Shown here one piece after another: positions 1 to 5,520 of a stretch of 5,896 bases of DNA (position 1 is its first letter; each line of letters begins with the position of its first letter). The notes under the pieces were generated by a model, which saw only the letters and a list, made by a program, of their open reading frames with translations, was not told the DNA's origin and did not search any database. The position numbers were made by a program, and so were the translations under genes. Source of the stretch: Burkholderiales bacterium. Its GTDB lineage: Bacteria > Pseudomonadota > Gammaproteobacteria > Burkholderiales > JACMKV01. Location: positions 1 through 5,896 of the forward strand of contig JACMKV010000033.1 in NCBI GenBank assembly GCA_014379915.1, in the 5' to 3' direction.

Positions 1-429
1 ATCAGGCAGGAAAGGCCGGATTTGCCGGTACTGATCCTGAGCATGTTTCCGGAAGATCAGTACGCGGTCAGTCTGCTGCGCGCAGGGGCCGCCGGCTACA
101 TGACCAAGGAAAGCGCGCCCAGTCAGTTGGTGAATGCGATCCGCAAAGTTGCGCAGGGAAAGAAATTCATCAGCGGTACGCTGGCGGAAACCCTGGCCTT
201 GGAGCTGGGCGGTGACATCGACAAACCCGTGCATGCAAGTTTGTCGGAACGCGAATTCCAGATCTTTCGCAAGCTGGCGGTAGGACAAACCGCGTCGCAA
301 ATCGCTGAGGAATTATTCATCAGCGTAAAGACGGTGAGCACCTATCGCTCTAGAATTTTGCAGAAGATGAAGATGAAGACCAATGCTGACCTCACGTACT
401 ACGCGATCAAGAGCGGCTTGGTCGAATAG
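1..429 (+). CDS. NarL/LuxR-family response regulator, 5' end missing
   Basis: DNA-binding response regulator of a two-component system, cytoplasmic. The frame is open from base 1, so the gene begins outside the window; 142 residues and a TAG stop are visible. Residues 8-65 are the second half of a receiver domain: a hydrophobic strand ending in the conserved Ser/Thr position (LILS, S14), the AGAAGYMTK motif with the conserved lysine at K36, and the last receiver helix. Residues 81-142 are a LuxR/NarL-type HTH, opening with LSERE and carrying the recognition-helix signature SVKTVSTYRSRI near 108-119. Full-length relatives are about 210-220 residues, so roughly 70 residues with the phosphoacceptor aspartate lie upstream. 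TTG at 22 is only an internal codon, not a believable start. The domain layout resembles GacA/UvrY and NarL; the exact subfamily and target genes cannot be told. A second response regulator follows after 90 bp on the same strand. Confidence 0.93.
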   Translation: MRQERPDLPVLILSMFPEDQYAVSLLRAGAAGYMTKESAPSQLVNAIRKVAQGKKFISGTLAETLALELGGDIDKPVHASLSEREFQIFRKLAVGQTASQIAEELFISVKTVSTYRSRILQKMKMKTNADLTYYAIKSGLVE

Positions 430-440
430 ACGGCAGCGCT

Positions 441-458
441 TGTCGGAATAGTCCTACA
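441..458. promoter_or_regulatory. 18-bp imperfect palindrome, possible regulator site
   Basis: TGTCGGAATAGTCCTACA matches its own reverse complement at 14 of 18 positions, with the pattern TGT-n-GGA-n-TA-n-TCC-n-ACA. It begins 12 bp after the stop of the NarL-type regulator and is centred about 53 bp upstream of the start site predicted from the TATAAT at 491-496. Established knowledge: NarL/LuxR-family response regulators (NarL, BvgA, GacA) bind inverted heptamer-like sites of this size. Inference: it may bind the adjacent regulator and control the downstream receiver gene. A chance palindrome is not excluded. Confidence 0.4.
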
Positions 459-459
459 G

Positions 460-538
460 CCGGACGCCGCCGATGGCGTCGCCCTCCGAATATAATCGTC
501 AGCGTGTTGATCTCAACAAATGGAAAAACGGCGTCCGG
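460..538 (+). repeat. Competing inverted repeats in regulator spacer
   Basis: Two mutually exclusive pairings share the left arm. CCGGACGCCG (460-469) is perfectly complementary to CGGCGTCCGG (529-538), a 10-bp GC-rich stem enclosing the start codon at 520 in its loop. GACGCC (463-468) also pairs perfectly with GGCGTC (475-480) across a 6-base loop. No T-run follows the small hairpin, so it is not a standard intrinsic terminator. The right arm of the long stem lies within codons 4-7 of the receiver gene. Any function is inference. Confidence 0.35.
491..496 (+). promoter_or_regulatory. Candidate -10 element before receiver gene
   Basis: A perfect TATAAT lies 23 bp before the ATG at 520, predicting a transcript start near 503 and a very short leader. 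No convincing -35 hexamer is seen 16-18 bp upstream, which would fit an activator-dependent promoter using the palindrome at 441-458, or a chance match. Confidence 0.4.
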
Positions 539-897
539 TCCGGGTTTACATCGTCGAAGACGCTGAAATCGTGCGTCGCCGTCTCATTGACGTCGTCGCC
601 GAGACGCCGCACAGCGAAGTAATCGGCTTCGCCGATACCGAATCGACTGCGATCGACGGCATATGCAAAGCTTGCCCCGATCTTGTCATCATTGACATCC
701 AGTTGCGGCATGGCAACGGCATCAATGTGGTACACGCATTGAAGAAGATGGATCTTGCGCCGCTACCGAAAATGATCGTACTGACGAACTACGCTTTTCC
801 GCAGTATCAAAAGAAATGCGAGGACTCGGGCGCCGATTATTTTTTCGACAAAAGCACCGAGTTTTCACGCATCAGTGAGGTTCTGGAATCGATGTAA
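520..897 (+). CDS. Stand-alone receiver-domain response regulator
   Basis: A 125-residue protein made of one CheY-like receiver domain with no output domain. The phosphorylation site looks intact: acidic pair E13/D14 (IVEDAE), phosphoacceptor D59 (VIIDIQL), the conserved Thr at T89 (VLTN) and Lys at K111 (FDKS). From family knowledge such proteins take phosphate from a histidine kinase and act through protein contacts or as a phosphate sink; the partner here is unknown. The ATG at 520 is chosen because an in-frame TGA at 508-510 blocks extension and the receiver's first strand begins at residue 7; no strong Shine-Dalgarno is seen. The stretch NYAFPQY plus FFDKS recalls a conserved betaproteobacterial type of small receivers, from memory only. 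It lies 90 bp after a NarL-type regulator, probably functionally linked, and converges on rplS with a 57-bp gap that shows no clear terminator. Confidence 0.92.
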   Translation: MEKRRPVRVYIVEDAEIVRRRLIDVVAETPHSEVIGFADTESTAIDGICKACPDLVIIDIQLRHGNGINVVHALKKMDLAPLPKMIVLTNYAFPQYQKKCEDSGADYFFDKSTEFSRISEVLESM

Positions 898-954
898 GCT
901 ACAACTTGCATCCGTGAAGCTGGCTGGCGCCCTAATGGCTAATCCACAGCCGGA

Positions 955-1332
955 CTACGCCGCGCCCGGTTTGACCTTCAGTTGCAACTTTTCCTTGATA
1001 CGCGCCGATTTACCGGAACGCTCGCGCAGGTAATAAAGCTTTGCTCGCCGCACGTCACCGCGCCTTTTGACTTCGATCTGCGCAATGGAGGGCGAATGCA
1101 ATTGAAAGGTGCGTTCGACGCCTTCGCCGGACGAAACTTTGCGCACGATAAACGAGGAGTTTAACCCGCGATTACGACGCGCGATAACGACGCCCTCGAA
1201 CGCCTGCAAACGTTCGCGGTTTCCTTCCTTGACCTTGACCTGCACGACCACGGTATCGCCCTGTGCGAAAACCGGAAATTGCTTTCCGATACGGCCTATC
1301 TCTTCATCTTCAAGCTGCTTGATCAGATTCAC
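955..1332 (-). CDS. rplS: 50S ribosomal protein L19
   Basis: Ribosomal protein L19, which sits at the 30S-50S interface of the large subunit. The 125-residue product carries the family's hallmark stretches: FAQGDTVVVQVKVKEG near 22-37, RLQAFEGVVIARRNRG (41-56), SSGEGVERTFQLHSP (67-81), and a basic C-terminal block with KRRGDVRRAKLYYLRERSGKSARIKE (89-114). Length is close to the usual 115-130. The start is GTG at 1330-1332: it gives the expected N-terminus (MNLIKQLEDEEI) and has a strong ribosome-binding site just upstream. It is the last gene of the rpsP-rimM-trmD-rplS run, 17 bp after the trmD stop. The stop codon is TAG. No clear intrinsic terminator is seen in the 57 bp before the convergent receiver gene ends. 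Confidence 0.98.
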   Translation of the reverse strand: MNLIKQLEDEEIGRIGKQFPVFAQGDTVVVQVKVKEGNRERLQAFEGVVIARRNRGLNSSFIVRKVSSGEGVERTFQLHSPSIAQIEVKRRGDVRRAKLYYLRERSGKSARIKEKLQLKVKPGAA

Positions 1333-1335
1333 TTG

Positions 1336-1344
1336 CCACCCCTT
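1336..1344 (-). promoter_or_regulatory. Strong ribosome-binding site for rplS
   Basis: On the minus strand AAGGGGTGG precedes the GTG start of rplS with about 6 bases between the AAGGGG core and the start. It supports the non-ATG start and lies in the 17-bp trmD-rplS gap. Confidence 0.7.
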
Positions 1345-1349
1345 AACTT

Positions 1350-2129
1350 TTAGCTGACTTCTTCGCCGGCTTGCCGCTTATCCTGCATTGCCTGCCTGAA
1401 TTCGTTTAGCAATTTCCGCTCACGCTCGCCAAGTGCGACCCGCTCAAGCAATTCCGGACGGCGCATCCAGGTCCTCCCCAACGCCTGCTGTAATCGCCAA
1501 CGCGTTATTTCCGCGTGGTTGCCCGACAATAACACCGCAGGCGCTTGCTTGCCCCGATAAATTTCCGGCCGCGTGTAGTGCGGCCAATCAAGCAGCCCGT
1601 TTACAAACGAATCCTGGGGCGCGGATCGGGAATCGCCCAAAACTCCGGGAATTTGCCGCACCAGACAATCGATCACCACCATCGCCGCCAGCTCGCCACC
1701 CGAAAGCACGTAATCGCCGATCGAGATCTCCTCATCGATCTCGTCTTCGATCACGCGCTCGTCAACGCCTTCGTAGCGCCCCGCCAATAAAATCAAACCT
1801 TGCTGAGCGGCTAACTCCGACAAGGCGTTTTGCGATAGCAGTCGGCCTTGCGGTGACAGGTAGACAGTTTTGCTGCATCCGACGCCGGCGCTTTTTTGCC
1901 GCCGCCTGGCGGCACTGATGGCGCGACGCAAAGGCTCGGCAAGCATCACCATGCCCGGACCGCCACCATAAGACCGGTCGTCTACGGTTCGATGCGCATC
2001 TTCAGTGAAATCTCTCGGATTCCACAATACGAGTTCGTAATGCCCTGCATCGCGCGCACGTCCCGTGATACCGCAGGTGGTTACCGCATCGAACATGCGC
2101 GGGAACAGTGTAATCGCATCGAACTGCAT
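1350..2129 (-). CDS. trmD: tRNA (guanine-N1-)-methyltransferase TrmD
   Basis: SPOUT-class methyltransferase that uses S-adenosylmethionine to make m1G37 next to the anticodon, preventing +1 frameshifting; cytoplasmic and usually essential. The 259-residue protein (E. coli 255) begins with the typical MQFDAITLFPRMF. Visible family motifs: DDRSYGGGPGMVM (50-62), LSPQGRLL (91-98), the trefoil-knot AdoMet-binding segments GRYEGVDERV (117-126) and IGDYVLSGGE (137-146), LLDWPHYTRP (179-188) with the presumed catalytic base D181, and SGNHAEI (202-208). The frame stays open for 21 codons upstream, but the ATG at 2127-2129 matches the family N-terminus and has a GAGG 8 bases before it. It starts 25 bp after the rimM stop and ends (TAA) 17 bp before rplS. 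No key residue is missing. Confidence 0.98.
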   Translation of the reverse strand: MQFDAITLFPRMFDAVTTCGITGRARDAGHYELVLWNPRDFTEDAHRTVDDRSYGGGPGMVMLAEPLRRAISAARRRQKSAGVGCSKTVYLSPQGRLLSQNALSELAAQQGLILLAGRYEGVDERVIEDEIDEEISIGDYVLSGGELAAMVVIDCLVRQIPGVLGDSRSAPQDSFVNGLLDWPHYTRPEIYRGKQAPAVLLSGNHAEITRWRLQQALGRTWMRRPELLERVALGERERKLLNEFRQAMQDKRQAGEEVS

Positions 2130-2154
2130 TGAGGGTGCCTCGCTCAATGCTTGC

Positions 2155-2700
2155 CTATTCTTCCCAATCCACGCATATCCTGCGCTCTGCAAGATCTACT
2201 TCGATTACTGCCGAAGCGATAAAGGGAATCAAGAGCTCGCGCCGCCCTTCCTTTCTACCGGTTACGAGCAAGACGTCGTTCGCACCCGTCTCCAGCAACT
2301 CGGCGACTTCCCCGAGTTTCCTACCGTCGGTCCGTACAACCTCAAGGCCGATCAAATCGGCCCAGTAATACTCGCCTTCGTCATTCTCCGGAAGCGATGC
2401 GCGCAGAACCGCGATCACCGACCCCTTCAATGCCAAGGCAGCGTCGCGGTCTTCGCAGTCAGAAAATTTCGCGACGACCGATTTTCCCTGTACCGCGAAA
2501 CCTGCCGGTACGACCTCGCGGAAGTCCCGAAAATATCCGGAATCCTCGTCACGTCCCACCCACCAGGTTTTGTGGCCGCCCAGACTGCCCAACGTTTCGG
2601 TGTAAGTGTAGAGCTTGACCCATCCATCCACACCCAGGGGCGCGAGCACACGCCCCATGATCACCAGCCGTCGCGATTCAAACGGTAGCGCTGCCTGCAC
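2155..2700 (-). CDS. rimM: Ribosome maturation factor RimM
   Basis: Assembly factor for the 30S head that binds ribosomal protein S19 and aids 16S rRNA processing. The N-terminal RimM barrel is seen from IMGRVLAPLGVDGWVKL (about 14-30) and the C-terminal PRC-barrel from EYYWADLIGLEVV (about 110-122), followed by the family motif LLETGANDVLLV (135-146) and LLIPF (156-160), ending CVDWEE. The start is uncertain. GTG at 2698-2700 gives 181 residues, close to E. coli's 182, with about as many residues before the first motif. GTG at 2722-2724 gives 189 residues with an AGGG about 10 bases upstream. ATG at 2656-2658 gives 167 residues but begins inside the first conserved strand. Either GTG overlaps the end of rpsP (23 or 47 bp), suggesting translational coupling. 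It ends 25 bp before trmD. Confidence 0.95.
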   Translation of the reverse strand: MQAALPFESRRLVIMGRVLAPLGVDGWVKLYTYTETLGSLGGHKTWWVGRDEDSGYFRDFREVVPAGFAVQGKSVVAKFSDCEDRDAALALKGSVIAVLRASLPENDEGEYYWADLIGLEVVRTDGRKLGEVAELLETGANDVLLVTGRKEGRRELLIPFIASAVIEVDLAERRICVDWEE

Positions 2701-2971
2701 CTTCGGTGGTAGCGGTATTTGCACCTTGCTTTGAGCCCTGCTGCTTCAGCAAGCGGATGACGGTATCGCTCAGCTTCGCCCCCTGACCCCGCCAATACGC
2801 GATGCGTTCAGGCAGGATGCGCAGACTTTCAGCATTGCCGCGCGCCAGCGGGTTGTAAAAACCGACGCGTTCGATAAACTTGCCGTCGCGCGCGCGGCGC
2901 GAGTCAGCCACGACTACATTATAGAAAGGGCGGTTTCTTGCGCCGCCGCGTGCCAGTCGAATCACTACCAT
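2678..2971 (-). CDS. rpsP: 30S ribosomal protein S16
   Basis: Small-subunit ribosomal protein S16, needed for 30S assembly in the 5' domain of 16S rRNA. The 97-residue product begins MVVIRLARGGARNRPFYNVV and carries SRRARDGKFIERVGFYNPLA (24-43) and AYWRGQGAKLSDTVIRLLKQQG near 58-79, all typical of the family. The last 20 or so residues are a low-complexity Gly/Ala/Thr tail, making it longer than E. coli S16 (82); tails of this kind vary among relatives. ATG at 2969-2971 is fixed by the family N-terminus; upstream GGCGGG is a modest ribosome-binding site. It is the first gene of the rpsP-rimM-trmD-rplS group, 147 bp downstream of ffh, with a promoter candidate in that gap. Confidence 0.98.
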   Translation of the reverse strand: MVVIRLARGGARNRPFYNVVVADSRRARDGKFIERVGFYNPLARGNAESLRILPERIAYWRGQGAKLSDTVIRLLKQQGSKQGANTATTEGAGSATV

Positions 2972-3035
2972 AAGTTTGCCCGCCGAGTTTTACCGAGAAT
3001 GCGCGAAGTTCCGCGCCAAGAAACGGAAAGGCGGA

Positions 3036-3065
3036 ATTTTACGCTGCCGCCACTGGCCAAGGCAA
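3036..3065 (-). promoter_or_regulatory. Candidate sigma70 promoter for rpsP operon
   Basis: On the minus strand TTGCCT (3060-3065) and TAAAAT (3036-3041) are separated by 18 bp, matching the sigma70 consensus at 4/6 and 5/6. Predicted start is near 3029, giving a leader of about 57 nt that contains a small hairpin (3001-3016). It lies in the only sizeable gap of the minus-strand block, between ffh and rpsP, which is where a separate ribosomal-operon promoter would be expected. Confidence 0.5.
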
Positions 3066-3118
3066 GCTTCCACCGGAAACCGGACGCATTGCTGCGCACT
3101 ATCTGTGCGATCGAGCGA

Positions 3119-4468
3119 TTACCGCATGCCTGGCAGCATGCCTTTCATGCTCCGCATCATCTTGGCCGCGCCGCCTTTCGAGACCATTTTCATCATCTTT
3201 TGCATCTGCTCGAACTGATTCAGCAGTTGGTTCACTTCCTGAACGCTGACGCCGGCGCCGGCTGCTATCCGGCGCTTGCGAGACGCCTTCAGAATTTCCG
3301 GTTTTGCGCGCTCGCGCGTTGTCATGGAATTGATGATGCCCTCAATTCGCCCAAGTATTTTTTCATCGAACTGGCTACCCTGCGCGGCCTGGCTCAACTG
3401 CGCCGGCAATTTGTCGAGTAATGCGCTCATGCCGCCCATTTTTTTCATTTGCCGCAACTGGGTTTTGAAATCCTCCAGATCGAAACCCTTGCCAGCCTTG
3501 ACCTTTTTGGCCAGCTTCTCAGCTTCGGCGTGATCGACATTGCGCTGCGCGTCCTCGATCAGCGTCAGAACGTCGCCCATGCCGAGAATGCGCGAAGCCA
3601 TGCGTTCCGGATAAAAGGCTTCGAGGCCGGTCAACTTTTCGCCGACGCCGATAAATTTGATCGGCTTTCCCGTCACATGACGCACAGATAGCGCTGCGCC
3701 GCCGCGCGCGTCACCGTCGAGTTTGGTCAGCACGATACCGGTCAACGGAAGCGTTGCCGCAAATGCTTTCGCGGTATTGACGGCGTCCTGGCCTTGCATC
3801 GCGTCGACGACAAACAGCGTTTCGATTGGTTTGACAGCGCCATGCAAGTCCGCGATCTCGCGCATCATCGCCTGATCGATCGCCAGGCGACCTGCGGTAT
3901 CCACGATCAGCACATCATGAAAATGGCGACGAGCGTAATCGAGTGCGGCGCTGGCGATTTGCACTGGCTCGAAAGTCGTATCGGCTGCGAAGAAATCCGC
4001 ACCGGTTTGACCCGCCAAAACGCGCAGCTGCTCGATCGCGGCGGGGCGATAAACGTCGCAGCTGGCCAGCAACACTTTCTTCTTGCGTTGTTCGCGCAGG
4101 AGTTTTGCCAGCTTGCCAGCGGTTGTGGTCTTGCCGGCGCCTTGCAGCCCCGCCATCAGGATGACGGCGGGCGGCGCGGCATTTAGATTCAGTGCGTCAT
4201 TCTGTTCGCCCATCAGACGCACGAGTTCACGATGGACGATGCCGACCACCGCTTGTCCCGGCGTCAAGCTGCCCAGCACTTCTTCGCCAAGCGCATCCTT
4301 CTTGATGCGCTCGACGAAATCCTTGACGACGGGCAACGCGACATCCGCTTCGAGCAGCGCCATTCTGACTTCGCGCAGAGCGTCCTGAATATTGTCTTCG
4401 GTCAGGCGCGCCTGACCGCGCAAATTCTTGATGACGCCGGACAAGCGTTGCGACAGATTCTCGAACAT
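3119..4468 (-). CDS. ffh: Signal recognition particle protein Ffh
   Basis: SRP54-type GTPase that, with 4.5S RNA, binds hydrophobic signal sequences at the ribosome and delivers nascent membrane proteins to the receptor FtsY. The 449-residue product (E. coli 453) has the four-helix N domain (about 1-90, with the ALLEADVALPVV motif), the G domain with P-loop GLQGAGKTTT (107-116), CDVYRPAA (137-144), DTAGR (190-194) and TKLDGDARGG (248-257), and a methionine-rich M domain (about 318-449) with the RNA-binding SRKRRIAAGAG (396-406) and a tail dense in Met and Lys. ATG at 4466-4468 is chosen because it gives the typical start MFENLSQRLSGV and has GGAG 5 bases upstream; an in-frame start 9 codons earlier adds unlike sequence. 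It is divergent from the ypjD-type gene across 80 bp and upstream of rpsP. The stop is TAA. No intrinsic terminator with a T-run follows it. The 4.5S RNA gene is not in the window. Confidence 0.98.
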   Translation of the reverse strand: MFENLSQRLSGVIKNLRGQARLTEDNIQDALREVRMALLEADVALPVVKDFVERIKKDALGEEVLGSLTPGQAVVGIVHRELVRLMGEQNDALNLNAAPPAVILMAGLQGAGKTTTAGKLAKLLREQRKKKVLLASCDVYRPAAIEQLRVLAGQTGADFFAADTTFEPVQIASAALDYARRHFHDVLIVDTAGRLAIDQAMMREIADLHGAVKPIETLFVVDAMQGQDAVNTAKAFAATLPLTGIVLTKLDGDARGGAALSVRHVTGKPIKFIGVGEKLTGLEAFYPERMASRILGMGDVLTLIEDAQRNVDHAEAEKLAKKVKAGKGFDLEDFKTQLRQMKKMGGMSALLDKLPAQLSQAAQGSQFDEKILGRIEGIINSMTTRERAKPEILKASRKRRIAAGAGVSVQEVNQLLNQFEQMQKMMKMVSKGGAAKMMRSMKGMLPGMR

Positions 4469-4548
4469 GGGAACTCCGCTGGATGCGCCAGGCAAACGAC
4501 ATTTCCCGGCGCAAGATGGTGTAGACTGAAACGCAAAAATCGATACCG

Positions 4549-5418
4549 ATGTCTGGCATTTTACCTTATCTCATCAATGCACTGCTGTATGCGGTGCCCG
4601 CTATTTACTTCTGGCGCAGCGCCTGGCGTCCGAAAGCAGGCGCGGCGGTTTGTGGACCACGGCCGGTCGCTGCCAATGCGCGTGGCGATGCTCCCCAACA
4701 TCGCCGCAAGGGGCTGGATCAATTCGCGGTTTTTGTGCCACTCGCCCTCCATAGCGCGCTGTTGTATGAGCTGCTGTTCGCAGATAGCGGGCTGCACTTG
4801 GGTGTAGGGGTCGCTATCTCCGCAATCCTCTGGCTTACGGTGCTGATCTACTGGCTCGGCAATTTTTTTTACAATCTGCAAGGCCTGCAGACGCTGGTCA
4901 TCCCTGTCGCGGCGTTTTGCGCTGCCGCACCGGCGTTTTTCCCGGCGCTGCATCCGCTTGAAAATACGGCTGCGCCGGCGTTCCGCGCGCATCTGCTGAT
5001 CGGCCTGCTTGCCTATAGCCTATTCACGATCGCCTCATTGCATGTAATTTTGATGGCCATGCTGGAGCGGCGGCTGCATGGCGGCGCAATGCCGCCGATG
5101 ATGCAAGGACTACCGCCGTTGCTGACGATGGAAAAGCTGCTGTTTCGAATCATCGCCGCAGGATTTGTTTTGCTGACGCTGACGCTGGTAAGCGGTTTCG
5201 TTTTTTCCGAAGACCTATTCGGAAAACCGCTACAGCTGACCCATAAGACTGTTTTTGCGCTGCTGTCGTGGCTGATTTTCGCGCTGCTGTTGAGCGGGCG
5301 AAAAATCTACGGCTGGCGCGGGCGTACGGCGGTCCGCTGGACTTTGGCAGGATTTGCTACGCTGGTACTCGCTTACATCGGCAGTCGCCTCGTCCTCGAA
5401 GTCATTCTGCAGCGTTAG
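4549..5418 (+). CDS. ypjD: YpjD-type CcsA/HemX-like membrane protein
   Basis: Inner-membrane protein of the cytochrome c assembly (CcsA/HemX) superfamily, 289 residues. About eight membrane helices are visible: roughly 4-22, 58-77, 83-104, 112-134, 147-171, 197-219, 232-249 and 264-286. Candidate haem-ligand histidines are H148 (RAHLLIGLLAYSLF) and H232 (LTHKTVFALLSW), followed by GWRGRTAVRWTLAGF, a stretch also typical of E. coli YpjD. The WWD haem-handling motif of true CcsA/CcmC proteins is not present, so an actual role in haem delivery is unproven; YpjD's function is not settled. Residues 24-56 form a long, basic, Pro/Arg-rich loop expected on the cytoplasmic side. ATG at 4549 starts directly at the first helix; the ribosome-binding site is weak. 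Its position divergent from ffh matches the arrangement in many proteobacteria, which supports the name. It ends 102 bp before pilB. Confidence 0.88.
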   Translation: MSGILPYLINALLYAVPAIYFWRSAWRPKAGAAVCGPRPVAANARGDAPQHRRKGLDQFAVFVPLALHSALLYELLFADSGLHLGVGVAISAILWLTVLIYWLGNFFYNLQGLQTLVIPVAAFCAAAPAFFPALHPLENTAAPAFRAHLLIGLLAYSLFTIASLHVILMAMLERRLHGGAMPPMMQGLPPLLTMEKLLFRIIAAGFVLLTLTLVSGFVFSEDLFGKPLQLTHKTVFALLSWLIFALLLSGRKIYGWRGRTAVRWTLAGFATLVLAYIGSRLVLEVILQR

Positions 5419-5461
5419 CATCCTTGCGGCGCGCCCCGCGCCTCATCCGACCGACGGCATC

Positions 5462-5490
5462 TTTACAAACAGACGCCGTACGTGCATTAT
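5462..5490 (+). promoter_or_regulatory. Candidate sigma70 promoter for pilB
   Basis: TTTACA (5462-5467, 5/6 of consensus) and CATTAT (5485-5490, 4/6) are spaced by 17 bp in the 102-bp gap between the ypjD-type gene and pilB. The predicted start is near 5497, about 24 nt before the pilB ATG. The -10 element is imperfect, so read-through from upstream remains possible. Confidence 0.4.
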
Positions 5491-5520
5491 TCTGCAAGTC
5501 AAATATCACGGCAATTCAAT

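Noticed and set aside
898..954. Convergent gap between the receiver gene and rplS, searched for a bidirectional terminator
   Set aside because: Only GGCTG/CAGCC with a long loop was found and there is no T-run on either side.
1433..1918. 161-codon plus-strand open frame within trmD
   Set aside because: Its Pro/Arg/Ala-rich composition is what the complement of a GC-rich gene gives; trmD on the other strand is certain.
2065..2688. 207-codon plus-strand open frame across the trmD/rimM region
   Set aside because: It lies antisense to well-supported trmD and rimM and its translation shows no recognisable domain.
3095..3109. CGCAC-TATCT-GTGCG hairpin just after the ffh stop, possible terminator
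   Set aside because: The 5-bp stem has no T-run on the minus strand; it could be chance and was not called.
4469..4548. Divergent ffh/ypjD promoter region
   Set aside because: Candidate -10 elements (for example TAGACT at 4522) lack a -35 at proper spacing, so no promoter is called on either strand.
4232..4807. 191-codon plus-strand open frame spanning the ffh/ypjD divergence
   Set aside because: It is antisense to ffh and then out of frame within the ypjD-type gene, so it cannot coexist with two strongly supported genes and has no family features.
5428..5442. GGCGC-GCCCC-GCGCC hairpin after the ypjD-type gene, possible terminator
   Set aside because: The stem is only 5 bp and no T-run follows, so an intrinsic terminator is not supported.
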